Of a stretch of DNA of 64,000 nucleotides, positions 21,577-32,760 are shown piece by piece (positions within the stretch are counted from its first letter, which is position 1; each line of letters begins with the position of its first letter). The DNA comes from Notamacropus eugenii. Its lineage: Eukaryota > Chordata > Mammalia > Diprotodontia > Macropodidae. The notes below the pieces were generated by a model that saw nothing but the letters and a program-made list of their open reading frames with translations, was not told the origin of the DNA and ran no database searches. The stretch covers positions 281,297,206 to 281,361,205 of the forward strand of contig NC_092872.1 in NCBI RefSeq assembly GCF_028372415.1. Direction: 5' to 3'. The position numbers and the translations under genes are program-made.

Positions 21577-21653
21577 GTGGTGGTGGTGATGGTGGTGGTG
21601 GTGGTGGTGGTGGTGGTGGTGGTGGTGGTGGTGGTGGTGGTGGTGGTGGTGGT

Positions 21654-21720
<67 letters not shown>
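21577..21720 (+). repeat. Compound microsatellite (GGT)n then (GT)n
   Basis: About 26 GGT units (one GAT interruption near 21589) switch directly to about 33 GT units. The first half can form G-quadruplex and the second Z-DNA. The transition suggests expansion from a shared GGTGT boundary. Confidence 0.95.
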
Positions 21721-21722
<2 letters not shown>

Positions 21723-22007
21723 TCCTTGTTATTTGCCTTGCTATTCTATTTAATTAAATGCCTTTGCTTTGAGTTAATGTGTACTTTGATTTGGTCTGGA
21801 TAAAAAGAATAAACACCAGTGGATAAGGGCTCCTGGACTGAGGTTTTGAATAGAAGCTGACTAAAAACTATGCCTAGAACCTGGATATTGATTTTAGAAT
21901 CTCATTTTTTGAGGGGCCAGTTATAGAAGTGCTTTCTTTTCTGAATGTCCCCACAAGAAAGGACCAGGATACATGTCCACTGCCAGCTGAGCAGAGAATC
22001 CTAGGAG

Positions 22008-22135
22008 CCCTGAATCTCAGAGTTGGGAGGGACCTCAGAGACCATTGAGTTCAACCCAGAGCTGAATGGAAATCCCCTCAGCAACATCCCCAAGAAGAGG
22101 TCATTTTTGTCAACTGCCTCTTCAGGGTGTATTGA
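22008..22135 (-). mobile_element. CR1/L3-like LINE 3'-end fragment, antisense
   Basis: 'gaatctcagagttgggaggg', 'acctcagagaccattgagtt' and 'aatcccctcagcaacatccc' fit the antisense 3' UTR typical of CR1/L3 elements. Confidence 0.5.
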
Positions 22136-22780
22136 TAAACAGATAAACCGTCACCAGGACAAGTCAAAGGATGCAAGGAATCTATGTGTCTGTGCACCCT
22201 GCAGTCTGTCCACTTCTCAGCTGTCTGTCCTTATCCCTGAGAGACAAAATAGCACTTAGGATGGGATCAGATAATCAGTCCTCACCCAGTCCAGGGCAGT
22301 GTGAGTGATCCCACCAATTGGGAGGAGCCCTATTTAAAACGCTGGTGGGCTAAGGCACCTGGAGACTTTTGTAAAAGCACTGACAGATGCCAGCCTCCTT
22401 TTGATTGTGACAACCATGAGCAAGCTGAATGAGGAGGCATTCAGGGCATGATAGAGTTCTTTAGGTGTCGAGTGAAGTTGAGGAAGTCCTCCTAGCCATT
22501 TCTGTCTACCTGTCCCCTCTTTTCCATGTGGGGGAATGATTATCCTGGACCTGCATAATTATAGACATTGCTGAAAGTCTCCAGTGAGGTGGAAATCAGC
22601 ACCTGCCAAGACCTCCTGTTCTATTTCTGGGAAACTCCAATTATTAGCATTTTTTTTCTCTATAACTTTTACCTAGTTCCTAGTTCTGGTCTCTAGTTAA
22701 GGCTCTGTAGAGAGTAATGTGTGGAGCTTGTGTCTGCATGCCACTTAGCTTTTGGATTTTGAGGTTAAATTACCATCTTG
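22136..22780. other. No recognised feature
   Basis: Nothing recognised in this interval. Confidence 0.4.
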
Positions 22781-22832
22781 CCCATTCAAAAACATTTATT
22801 AAATGCATATGGCATACAATGTCAGAAGACTT
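22781..22832 (-). mobile_element. L2 tail scrap, antisense
   Basis: 'acatttattaaatgcatatg' is the antisense tail signature. Confidence 0.5.
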
Positions 22833-22999
22833 TGACCTCAGAATCTAGTTTAGGGTAGAAAGGGAGCTTGGAAACAATGGACAGTAAGTGCCATTGGAGG
22901 TCACCCAGAGAGTTCATAACCAAACTAGGACCAGTTCCTTAGCCTCTGACGAAACTTTCCATGGATGTTTACACAGGGAGGCATTTGTGGATTTATAAT

Positions 23000-23155
23000 T
23001 TCATAGTAATCCAGCTCCTATTTCTATGACACTTTAAGCCTTTAAAAAATGCTTTCCTCACAATGACCCTGTGATTTGGTAGTACAAGTATCCTCATTTT
23101 ACTGACTGGGATTTGAATCTAAGTCTGTTGACTCACTGAATAGTCTAATCATTCA
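23000..23155 (-). repeat. MIR, antisense, old
   Basis: 'cacaatgaccctgtgatttg' and 'gggatttgaatctaagtctg' mark the core and head. Confidence 0.6.
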
Positions 23156-23199
23156 GTTCCCTCACTGGATGTTTCTCCAACAAAATACTCCTCCTGGTT

Positions 23200-24805
23200 T
23201 CATTCCTCAGTGATTAGCAGATTCTTATTCCCTCACACTCATCCCATCCTAGTGACTCTGTAGCCCTGGCTGCTAATATACAAACCCAGTTCCCCTCTCT
23301 AGCTGCCTGCTTCCTTACTCCTGTCTGTTTCAACTTTTATACCCACCCACCCACCCATCCACACTGTCCCAATCTAGATCTGCGTGCCCCTTCCACTGGA
23401 CTTTCTGGAATGACCAATCCATAATTAATAAACATGTTTTCATCATTAACCTTTTCCTTTCTCACTATTTCCAACTTTTGGCTCTCACCGAAACCTGTCT
23501 CCATCTGGATGATGCCATATTGCTAGTGCTGACTGTACTTTCACTCATACCCCACCCCTCCCTGTTTACTGGATAGAGTAGAGGACTTGGGATGTTTGCT
23601 TCCATTGCTGCTTGCAAACTCTCCGCTCTTCCAGCAGCCTCTCTTCCTTTGAGGGCCACACAAAAAATATCACCCAGTTCATATCCTTGTGGCAATTATC
23701 TCCTGACCCAACTTTAGTCAGTCTCCTTCCGTTGTCAGTGAGTTCTGTGTCTGGCTCATGTCTTTTTCTCAAAGACAATTTCTGCTCTAATACTGGTGGA
23801 CTTCAATATAATATTCCCTCAAATACCATAGCCTCCCAGTTCCTCATTCAACCCATGACCTACTCCTTCCCCTCAATTTTACACAGAGATAGTTATACCT
23901 TCAATCTCCCTATCTCCCCTAAGTGTTCCACTTCCATGTCCATGAACCCTTGAATTCCTTTGTGTATGATCATAACCTCTTATCACTCTCCTGTTCACTC
24001 TGCTCTGCAGTCCTCAACCCCTCTCTTCATCCTCACCATGAGGCTCCAGTCCCTCTAATACTCAGTTCTTTCCCAGGCAATCACACTTATGCTGGCTACA
24101 CTGGCCTCCCTTCCCTATCTTGATCCCTCGGAGAATCAGCTCCCTCTACATTCTAGTCTTTGCTTGAATCCCCTGCTCCATTGTCCCATCTCAATCAAAG
24201 CCCAACCTTGATTACTTCCACCCTCTACCTCCTCTCTTATTAATAAGCTACTGAATGGAGCTAAAGAATAGTTGCAGAACTCTGCTACTGAGTTTACTAC
24301 ACATTTGTGTTCCTTAATTTCAACTGGGCCCACACTCTAGCAAGGCAATCCTTTTACTTCTCCCCAGCCAATTTGCTCTTTCCTGTTGACTATAAACATG
24401 CCTATGCCTCACCCATTCTTAAGCAACCCTGCCTTGGTCCTGCCATCACCATGAGTTACTATCCCATATGCCACCATCATCACTCTGCCTCCAGTCCCTT
24501 CATTTTCACTCTCTTCATCGCTCTTTGCAGTCTGGCTTCCGACCTCTCTATTCCCTTGAAGCTCCAAAGAGCTCTTAATTGCCTGGCTAATGCCTTTTAC
24601 CAATCCTCATCCTTCTTGATCTCTCTGTAGCCTTTGACACTGTTGACCACCCTTCTCTTCTGGATCCTCCCTCCTCTATTGGTCTCTATGACGCTGCTTT
24701 CTCCTGGCTCTCCTCTCACTTGTCTGCTCACTCTTTAATCTCCTCTGCTGGATCATGAGACCACTAAACATGGGAATCTCCTAAGAGTCTGCCGGCATCT
24801 TTATC
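23200..24805 (+). mobile_element. L2 LINE, endonuclease to early reverse-transcriptase region
   Basis: Broken frames still spell family motifs. LTETCLHLDDAI near 23475 resembles the LTETWL...DD block of CR1/L2 endonucleases. VDFNI near 23795 is the GDFN-like motif. A piece close to DLSAAFDTVDHSLL lies near 24620-24660 (reverse-transcriptase palm, first Asp). The copy ends near 24805, just before the G3BP1 retrocopy. The 5' limit is uncertain. Confidence 0.7.
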
Positions 24806-24902
24806 TCTGTGAAATCAGGGTCTGAACACAGCTGATTCAGGATTGACTTATACTTCAGTAACTACTCATTCAGTGCCTTCATAATATATTCTTTTTTGGT
24901 GG

Positions 24903-26990
24903 ATGCCATTGCATGAGAGAGTTTTGCTACCCAGCCTGCTTCGGAGTGAAGAGTCTTCCTCTTCCACTCAGCCTTGCAGGTTGCAGTTGACCAAAAAGAT
25001 GGTTACGGAGAAGCCAAGTCCCTTGCTGGTTGGGTGGAAATTTGAGAGACAATATTATATTCTGCTGAATGAGGCACCAGATATGCTGCATAGGTTTTAT
25101 GGAAAGAATTCATCTTATGTTCATGGAGGTTTGGATTCCAATGGAAAACTAGTTGATGCTGTCTATGGACAAAAAGAAATCCATGAGAAAGTGATGTCCC
25201 AAAACTTTACAAACTGTCACACTAAGATTTGTCATGTGTATGCTCATGCTACCCTCAATGATGGTGTTGTGGTCCAGGTGATGCGATTGCTGTCTGAAAA
25301 TAACCAGGCATTTTGGAGGTTCATGCAGACATTTGTACTTGCACCAGAGAGTTCTGTTGCAAACAAATTCTATGTTCATAACGACATCTTCTGGTACCAA
25401 GATGAGGTTTTTGGTGGTTTTGTTACTGGACCCCAAGAAGAATCTGAGGAAGAAGTAGAAGAACCAGAGGAAAAAGAGCAAACTCCTGAGGTAGTTCCTG
25501 AGGACTCTGGAACTTTTTATGACCAGATCAGCAGCAATGACTTGGAGGAGTACCTAGAGAAGCCTGTTGTGGAGTCAGAGCCAGAACCAGAACCAGAGCC
25601 TGAGCAAGAAGCTGAACCTTATTTTCATGAAGAAAAGTTGGAACCAGCTTTGGAAGAGGCTGTTTCTGAGAAGACTCAAAAGAGCTTATCTTCTATGCCT
25701 ATGGATTCTGCTCCAGCAGTACAGGAGGACTTGAGAACATTTTCCTGGGCATCTGTGACCACTAAGAACCTTCAACCTGGTGGAGCTGTTCCAGTGTCTG
25801 GGATATCACCTTATGTTGTTAAAGTACCAGCTTCAGAGGTTCGCCCAGAATCAAAACCAGAATCTCAGATGCCACCACAGAGACCCCAGAGGGACCAGAT
25901 AGTGAGGGAAAAATGAACTAATATCCCACTCCAAAGGGGACCCAGACCAATGTTTGAAGGTGGTAAACAGGATGATATGGAGAATTGTGAGATATACAGT
26001 CAACAGCTTTTGTTGGAAATCTTCCACTTAGCAGAATTAAAAGATTTTTCCCAAAGTTTCTGTGTTTCATTCAAAGGTTACAGGAATGTTGTGGAACTCC
26101 AAATTAATAGTGGTGGGAAGTTATCAAATTTTGGTTTTGTTGTGTTTTATGACCCAAAGCCAGTTCAGAAGATCCTTGCAGTAGGCCCTTCATGTTTAGA
26201 GGTGAGGTGCATTTGAATGTTGAAGAAAAGAAGACCCAAGCAGCCAGAGAAGGTAATTGTTGAGATAACAGATCATGTGGACCAGGGGATCAATGAAGTA
26301 GGCTAGGTAGTGGAATAAAAGGGCCTCCCCATGGAGGAATGTTTCAGAAACCAAGATTTGGAGCTGCAAGGTGAATTGGTCAACATCAATGAATTCAGAA
26401 CACAGATCTTCACGTGACAGCATAAGCCTTTGCTCCTGCAGCATTGTGAATTTAAGCCTTGAAAATCTTGGCATGTGACCCTAGTCTGTTATATAGACTG
26501 CCTACATTTGATACAATTTCAGGCCCTTTTTTGTTTTGGGTTAATGGTTTGTTTTTGCATGTGCTATTTTCATTCCCCACAGCTCCCCTAAGTCTTAGTC
26601 CCCAATTCCTGTTTTGTGGAACAATATTTTAGGAAAAGTTGCTTTTAAAAGCAGAAAAACTGAAATTCCTTGCTCACCTCAAATATACAGACTAGATTTT
26701 TTCTTTTTTTTTTTAAAACAGCAGTTTTATCCCAAAGGACTATATCTTTTGCTTATAACTGACACTGGAATAATTTTCTTTTTCCTTTTCCATGTGTTCC
26801 AAGAATAGGTCAGAAACCCAGGATTTGGCAAACATTTTGAGGGCAGGAAGAACCCCAGTTGTTTATTGAAGGCCATAACTACCCTCTGGTTTGGAGTTGT
26901 TGCCACTAGAAAAACTGACAGTCACATTTTTCTTTGTGACATGGTTAAAAAATGAAATAAAGGGTATTCATAGAGAAAAATGCATTTCTT
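24903..26990 (+). pseudogene. G3BP1: Processed pseudogene of G3BP1 (stress-granule assembly factor)
   Basis: An intronless copy whose translation from the ATG at 24999 is MVTEKPSPLLVGWKFERQYY..., closely matching G3BP1. The NTF2-like domain (about residues 1-138) is uninterrupted and keeps Phe15 and Phe33, which line the FGDF-peptide pocket in the family. The acidic Glu/Pro-rich region and PQRPQRDQ follow, then REK and a premature TGA (25914-25916) after 305 residues. The parent protein is about 466. RRM remnants (NVVELQINSGGKLSNFGFVV, with RNP1-like sequence) and an RGG-tail remnant (KGPPHGGMFQKPRFG) continue to about 26355 with further stops. A 3' UTR-like stretch then runs to an AATAAA at 26956. 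Several family Arg codons have become Trp or Cys (for example NDIFWYQ, TKICH), as expected from CpG decay without selection. G3BP1 nucleates stress granules; this copy probably does nothing. No clear target duplication was found. Confidence 0.92.
26956..26961 (+). promoter_or_regulatory. Retrocopied polyadenylation signal
   Basis: AATAAA in the 3' UTR-like part of the G3BP1 copy. An A-rich patch follows at about 26995, which may be the tail remnant. Confidence 0.4.
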
Positions 26991-26994
26991 TTTT

Positions 26995-27939
26995 AAAAAA
27001 TGTGATTTGGTCCTCACCATAATCAAAATCTCCTGATGCTTTCTCAAAGAAAGGATTCATGACATGTACTTTGAGAAAAGACTTCAGTTTATCTGTTGCA
27101 TCCTTGAGCCCTCTTGGGCCTTACACTTGAGCCCTATTTCCTTTCAGTTTTCTTTATCCTCCTCAAAGCTCTTTTGGCACTGGAGTCACTGAGAAGTTGA
27201 TTTAAGTTCATGTTTTATGGAGTCCACGGTAGAATTTATTACCCTCTTCATTCTTTGTAATAGATGTTGGTAAATAAGTTGTAATGGTGTCCTTTCTGTA
27301 ACTTTGTATCGTTTAACTCTGTAACTTTGTATCATTTCAATCCATGATCACCAAATATCCCATGAAATTATGTTTCTTATTACCATTGGATACAAACTAA
27401 ATCCAGCCTCCCCAGCTCCTTCATTTGTCTCTCTAAAGAGAACCCAGGAGCCAGCCTTGCATTGAGCTCCAATTCCCTTTTGTCTTCTGGTCTTATTTCT
27501 GGAAGAAACATCAGTTTCTGACATTGAGAAGGAATTCTAGGAGGAATTGACAGCTTCTCTAGCCATCTGCCCATTGCTAGTCTTTGGATGAGGCACTCAC
27601 CTTGAGAATACCAAGAGTGATGCTAATGTTTATAGAGGGTCTAAAAAGTGGGAAATTCCCAGCACCCTCTGCCCCCCTTTCCTCTGTTCTGCCACCCACA
27701 CAGGAGCACACATGTTGTATTTTTTCTTTCTTTCGTGGGCTGCTCTGTTCAAATAATTAACTCCCAAGCAGCCTTTGAAACCTCTATGTTTGTCTCTATG
27801 CCATGTAAAGGCATCAGAATAAGATTTTTTTTTGACAGAATGCTATTCACAAATGTTGGTTAAACGATTGCTAAGATGGAGGAATAAACAGTTCAAGAGC
27901 ACCTGGGGGGAAAATAAGGGAAAGTCAAGTAAAACATAG
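26995..27939. other. No recognised gene; may include more G3BP1 3' UTR
   Basis: The retrocopy's 3' limit is uncertain. Sequence near 27260-27340 looks 3' UTR-like (short AT-rich words, a repeated 'gtaactttgtatc'). Confidence 0.35.
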
Positions 27940-28110
27940 GCAGTGGGATTAGTGGAAAGAACCCTGGGTTGGGAGTTTTGGGGATCCTGGAAAAATCTCT
28001 TGCCATCTTTGCCCCAATTTGCCTATCCATAAAATGAAGCAGTTGGACTAGCTGGTCTCTCATTTCCCCTTCAGCTCTGAATGCATGATCCTATGAAATG
28101 GAATCAGTGC
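27940..28110 (+). repeat. MIR-type SINE, variant tail
   Basis: 'ggcagtgggattagtggaaa' head, and the 'ttggactagctggtctctca' / 'gctctgaatgcatgatccta' tail variant. Confidence 0.65.
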
Positions 28111-28154
28111 TTCCTTGAAAAAAAAATGTGTTCCCCCCCCCCCAAAAAAAAACT

Positions 28155-28325
28155 AGAAATAGAATGGGTGCCCACTCTTTGGGAAATTGTCATATAAATG
28201 ATAGTATATGACTACATTCTAATAGTGTAGTGCTATAAGAAGTGATGAATATAAGGAATTCAGAGAATCATGGGAGCCTTCTATGATCCGATACAGAGAG
28301 AGGTAAGCAGAACCAGGAGAATAAT
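28155..28325 (+). mobile_element. L1 fragment, old, ORF2 end
   Basis: 'gtgctataagaagtgatgaa' and 'ggtaagcagaaccaggagaa' are L1 C-terminal landmarks. Confidence 0.65.
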
Positions 28326-28390
28326 TTGCATGAAGCTCATCCATCCTATGTCATAGATTTAGAGCTGAAAAGGACCTTAGAGTTCTTCTC

Positions 28391-28561
28391 CAGGGATAGG
28401 GAACCTGTAGTCTCGAGGCCACATGTGGCCTTCTAGGTGCTCAGGTGCACCCTTTTGACTAAGTCCCAGTTTTATAGAACAAATCCTTGTATTAAAGGCA
28501 TTCATATCTGTGCAGTTTGGATATAGTCATGGGGCCTCAAGGCCACAGGTTCCCTACCCCT
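28391..28561. mobile_element. hAT-like non-autonomous DNA transposon (MITE)
   Basis: 171 bp with terminal inverted repeats: CAGGGATAGGGAACCTG on the left, complement of CAGGTTCCCTACCCCTT on the right. The subterminal halves are also palindromic ('gaggccacatgtggcc' left, 'ggggcctcaaggccacagg' right). CAGGG ends and internal palindromy are typical of hAT MITEs. The flanking 8 bp do not match, so the target duplication has decayed or the ends are slightly misplaced. It appears inserted in an old MIR-like sequence. Confidence 0.7.
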
Positions 28562-28974
28562 TCAAAACAGACAATCTCTTAAGTCTCTTTGAGATCCAGT
28601 CTATGACTCTAGGCCATCTGTGGGCCTAGAAGGAACCTGGGAAATCCCACAGTGCTCTGGGCATTTTGTTGTGCTGCAGCTCCTTGCTTCCTCTAACACT
28701 GGAAACACCATCTGTTGCCTCAGTGGAAACAATGCTCCAAGCCGAAGCGAGGCGGCCCAACATTGGCCAATATTTTTCCGCCTACCACCATCCCCCCAGA
28801 CACTTAAATATTCATCAACAAATGTCTGCAATTTAAAAAAAATTAAGGGAAGGATTATTGTTATTTGATAGCAATATGTTCCCTGACCGAATGAAGGGCT
28901 GCTGTTCATGCCTCTTTTGAAAGCATGGAGTTGTTGGAGAGGGCCAACTGAAGATGAATGTTTGAGCTTTAAAA
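28562..28974. other. No recognised feature
   Basis: Contains a small CpG-bearing patch near 28740-28790 but no exon signature. Confidence 0.4.
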
Positions 28975-30130
28975 GATGCAGAATAGGTGTGTCTCGGGGC
29001 TCTGTCCTGGGCCTACTTCACCTTCACCTTCTACATGGCTTCCCCTGGGAATCTCATCAGCCCCATGCATTTAATGACCATCTCTACACTGATGATTCTC
29101 ACATCTACCTCTCTTGCCCCAGACTCTCCTCTGACCTCTGGTCTTTCATCTCCATCTGCCTTTTAGGCATATCTAGCTGAATGTCCAGCAGACATTTGAA
29201 ACTCAACATGTCCAAAATGTAGCTTATTATCTTTTCCCTTAAGTTGCCCCTTCTCACTATTTCCCCTCATTCCCATTACTGTAAAAGGCACCACTATCCT
29301 CCCAGTCCCTCAGGCTCACGCCCCAGGAGTCATCCTGGACACCTCAACTCTCTCATTCTCTGCCCCACCCCCTGCATCCGTATCCAAGCTGTTGTCAAGG
29401 CCTGTGAATTTTACCTTCACAACATCTCTCCAATCTGCCCCCTTCTCTCCTCTGACACTGCCTCCACACTGGTGCAGGCCCTCATCATCTCTCACCTGAC
29501 CTGTTGTAACAGTTGTAGGTGGGTCTATCTGCCTCAAGTTCCTCCCTGTTCCATTCAGCTACTTAGTGATTTTTCTAAAGTGCAGGTGTGGCCATGTCAC
29601 ATTCCCCTCTTTAATTCCAGTGGCTCCCTATTGCCTCCAGGATTAAATACAAAATTCTCTGCTTGGCCTTCAAAGCCTTTCATCACTGACCTTATCCTAT
29701 CTTTCTGTCATTTTACACTTTACCTCTTACTACATAGTGTATTCTTTGATTCGGTAACCCAGACCTCGTGGCTGTCCCACAAAGTCCCTCCATCTCTCAG
29801 TTTCAGGCATTCCATCCAGCTGTTCCTCAAGGCTGGAATGTTCTCCCTCCTCATCCCACCTCCTGGCTTATCTGGCTTCCTTTAAATCTCAACTAAAATC
29901 CCACCTTTCCCAGGAGCCTTCCCTAGCACCCTTCACTCCAGTGCTGTCCCTCTTACTCATTCTTTATTCAGCCTGGAGCTTGTTAGTACCTATTTGTTGG
30001 CATGCTCTGTCCTCCATTGGACTGGGAGCTCCTTGAGGGCAGGGGCTATTTTATAGCCCTTTTTGTTTCCCTAATGCTTGGCACAGTGCCTGACACACAG
30101 TAGGTGCTTAATAAATGTCATTACTCATAG
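28975..30130 (+). mobile_element. L2 LINE, reverse-transcriptase to 3' end
   Basis: Translation near 28990 gives IGVSRGSVLGLL (family GVPQGSVLGPLL) and soon after HLYTDDSHIYLSCP, where YTDD replaces the catalytic YADD. LKLNMSKM follows, then the long C-terminal open frame 29244-29885, and the 3' end with 'gactgggagctccttgaggg' and 'cacagtaggtgcttaataaa'. It is the longest and best-kept L2 in the window. Stops break the frame, so it is inactive. It overlaps the family position where the 23200-24805 piece ends. Confidence 0.88.
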
Positions 30131-30227
30131 GGGCACATTAAGGTCTCCCAATATGATTAAGATGTAATTCAGTAAAATTAAACTCCATAAAGTCTGTCTT
30201 GCTTTAAAAAGGCTTTTATTTCTCTTT

Positions 30228-30440
30228 AAATGTCAGTTGTAAATATGAAGGCAGTGGAAAGGCAGAGGACCTGGACTCAGAAGCTCCTGGCCTGGGACAC
30301 TTGCTCTGTGGGCATTGTCACTTCATTACTTGCCCACTTTGTCACTTCCCTTGACCTCAGTTTTCCCGACTTGTAAAATGAGAGCCTTGGATTCAATGGC
30401 CTCTGAGGTCCTTTTCAGCTCTAGAATCCTGTGGCCCCAT
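30228..30440 (+). repeat. MIR-type SINE
   Basis: 'gaggacctggactcagaagc' head, 'ctcagttttcccgacttgta' core, 'ctctgaggtccttttcagct' tail. Confidence 0.7.
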
Positions 30441-30719
30441 GAGATGCACCCAGTGGAAATTTGTGTAAGAAAAGGATGCAGAATGGAAAGATGTCCTTGA
30501 CAAGAATCTTTCTCTTCCTCTCCCCCCCCCCCCCCCCTATTCCTGGTAGCCCTATAAAAGCAGCATCAGGGAAGAGACATGGGATCTGGCCCTACCACTT
30601 GCTGCCGGTCTGATGCAGAAGGGGTGAGTTATTGTTTCTGGTGCCCTTCTCCTTATCTGTAAGAGGAAAGGGTCCAACTTAGCAAAGCCTTAGCAATGCC
30701 TTGGTTCCTCCATACTCTG

Positions 30720-30895
30720 TATTGATGTTGAGTATCACTGTGGGGGAGGAGAGAGGATCTGGGTCCATGTCCTGTAACTTTGGAGGGGGAAAGGGATCAT
30801 TTCCTATCTCTGGGCCTCAGTTTCCTCATCTGTAAAGCAAGGTGGTTAGACTAGATGACTTTTAAGGGAGCTTGCCCTGATGGCTCCCATATGGT
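30720..30895 (+). repeat. MIR-type SINE fragment
   Basis: 'tctctgggcctcagtttcct' and 'gtggttagactagatgactt'. Confidence 0.7.
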
Positions 30896-31294
30896 CTTTA
30901 CTCATCTATTGACCTTGGATAGGGTCCCATCCTGTGTGGAAGAGAAACCCTCAAGGCTGGATGACCTTGGCCAAGGCTATTGATTAATCTGGAGCAGAGC
31001 TGGGAGGACTAGAACTCAAAGATCCAGGAACTTCAGCTGTGACTCTTAGGGAGGCATGTGGGGGCCAAGGGAACAAATGTTGGAGCATGTGCTCCAACTG
31101 CCACCAGACTTTTCCACCCCCATACCTCAGGAAAGCTGAAACATTTCAAGTGAGTTTGTTGTCTCCTTTCAGCCTCTGAAGTCTTTGGGATCATCAGTGT
31201 TTGTGTTCAGATTTATTCTTTCCAAATCGTAGGTCTCCCAGCCCTGGTTGTTGATACAAGTACCTTGGGCGGGGGGAGGGGAAGGGAGGAGGAG
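30896..31294. other. No recognised feature
   Basis: A faint antisense CORE-SINE trace may lie at 30960-31040. Otherwise nothing. Confidence 0.35.
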
Positions 31295-31445
31295 AGGAAA
31301 GAAGCATTTATTAAGCACCTACTGGGTGCACTTGATTATCTTTATTTTAGTTTATCCTCATAACAACCCTGTGAGTGAGGGGCTGTAATCATTCTCATTT
31401 TACAGTTGAAGCAAACAAACCTTAGAGGAAGAAATAGCATGCTAA
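31295..31445 (-). repeat. MIR, antisense
   Basis: 'gcatttattaagcacctact', 'ataacaaccctgtgagtgag' and 'ctcattttacagttgaagca'. Confidence 0.8.
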
Positions 31446-31589
31446 GGAAAGAACTGCCAGATCAGTCCTTTTCAAGGGGAACAGTACATCCATGGGTGCA
31501 GATCCACATACAGTTACACACACATGCATGAGCATACCCACAAGCAGACATTTCCCCCCCCCCCAACACCACATGACAAGTATTGTGCT

Positions 31590-31800
31590 TCTAAATGAGT
31601 GCAGCGGATATTCCAGAATGGACAGTTAGAAGGCCACCAGACAATTGAGAAGTTTCGAGCACACCCGAATCCTAACGAGGCCTTTCCAGCCCATTAGTCA
31701 CGAAGCTGCAAAAGTTAAATTTATGCGAAGATAATCCCACATAGCTGCCACTTTCTGTGTTTATGTTAGAAGTGTCATAAACGTGGGGAAGATCAGCTGA
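31590..31800. other. Candidate conserved non-coding element
   Basis: Repeat-free and unusually CpG-preserving for this window (at least seven CG within about 200 bp), with AT-rich factor-like words such as 'aagttaaatttatgcg' and 'gcccattagtcacg'. No coding frame of interest. The function is inferred only from composition. Confidence 0.3.
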
Positions 31801-32219
31801 ATGGCCATCCCCAAGTTCTCCGAAGGCTAAGATGAAAATGTGCAGGCAATTTATAGACAAGACCTTGCTCAGGCCCAAGGGAAGAGCTTTGCCTTCCTCC
31901 CAGACTGATGTGCCAAGTGTAAACCTTCAACAGGGTCAGATAGCAGAGCTTATCAAAATCACTTCTAGCCAAAGCTTCAGGAAGTGAGTTTGAATGTGAC
32001 AAAGAGGGTGCTCATGAGGCAGCATTCTAAGGCTCTTCCTTTTCACAGGACAGGAAATGTGGCACAAAGTATAACCAAAGCCCAAACTAGCCTTATGAGG
32101 AGCTACTGAAACAGGGTCCAAGCAACAAAATAATCAGCAGTGCTTCCAGTCATGTCAATTCAACAAACAAGTCCCATGCCTTCCCATTGACTAATTCTCT
32201 CCATCTCATCCTGGCTAGA
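31801..32219. other. No recognised feature
   Basis: Minus-strand frames of 61-69 codons overlap here, with no recognisable domains. Confidence 0.35.
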
Positions 32220-32345
32220 TCATGTTGTCTCCTGCCTTCGACTATGAGCTCCGTGAAGGCAGGGGCTATTTTGTGCCTTTGTTTCCCCAGTGCTTAGCAT
32301 GAGTCCTGGGACATAGTAGGCGCTTCATAAATGCTTGCTGACTTG
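32220..32345 (+). mobile_element. L2 3' end
   Basis: 'gagctccgtgaaggcagggg' and 'cttcataaatgcttgctgac'. Confidence 0.8.
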
Positions 32346-32515
32346 AGTATGGTATAATATAAAGAGCACTTTGGAGTCAAAGGACATGTGTTCAAATCTG
32401 CATCTGTTACTGCTTGTATGACCTTAGGCAAGTCATTTCTGTAAGCCTTAGTTTCCTCATCTATAAAATGGGTGAGTTGGACTAGATCCGGATCAATCAT
32501 CCCACCACCTGATGA
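32346..32515 (+). repeat. MIR-type SINE
   Basis: 'tgaccttaggcaagtcattt' and 'cctcatctataaaatgggtg'. It directly abuts the L2 tail. Confidence 0.75.
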
Positions 32516-32519
32516 TCTG

Positions 32520-32760
32520 AGAAGGGGAAGGAATCAGGGAAAGTTTTGGAAGATGTCATGTGAGTGAGCTTTCAAAAGACGAGTATGGATTCAACAGAGA
32601 AAGAGGGGGAAGGAGGACATTACAGAAATGGGGAGCATGTGAGCAAAAGCAAGGCTAAAGTCGATATGTCTGGATTGTAAGCTCCTTGAGAACAGGGAGT
32701 ATATGTTGTGTTTTCCTCAGCACCAGACATGGTACGTGACTAAGGGAGGGGCACTTAAGA
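32520..32760 (-). mobile_element. L2-type pieces (antisense, then a short sense tail)
   Basis: 32520-32665 resembles antisense L2 ('agcatgtgagcaaaagcaag'). 32670-32740 is a sense tail ('ttgtaagctccttgagaaca'). Confidence 0.5.

Noticed and set aside
24903-25916. A functional G3BP1 gene
   Set aside because: No introns, a premature stop, broken RRM and RGG parts, and Arg codon decay show a processed pseudogene.
29244-29885. 213-codon frame as a host gene
   Set aside because: It follows the YTDD reverse-transcriptase motif and matches the L2 C-terminal region and 3' end.
30552-30560. CTATAAAAG as a TATA box promoter
   Set aside because: A good word match, but no transcript, initiator or downstream exon supports it. 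It is next to a poly-C tract between SINEs.
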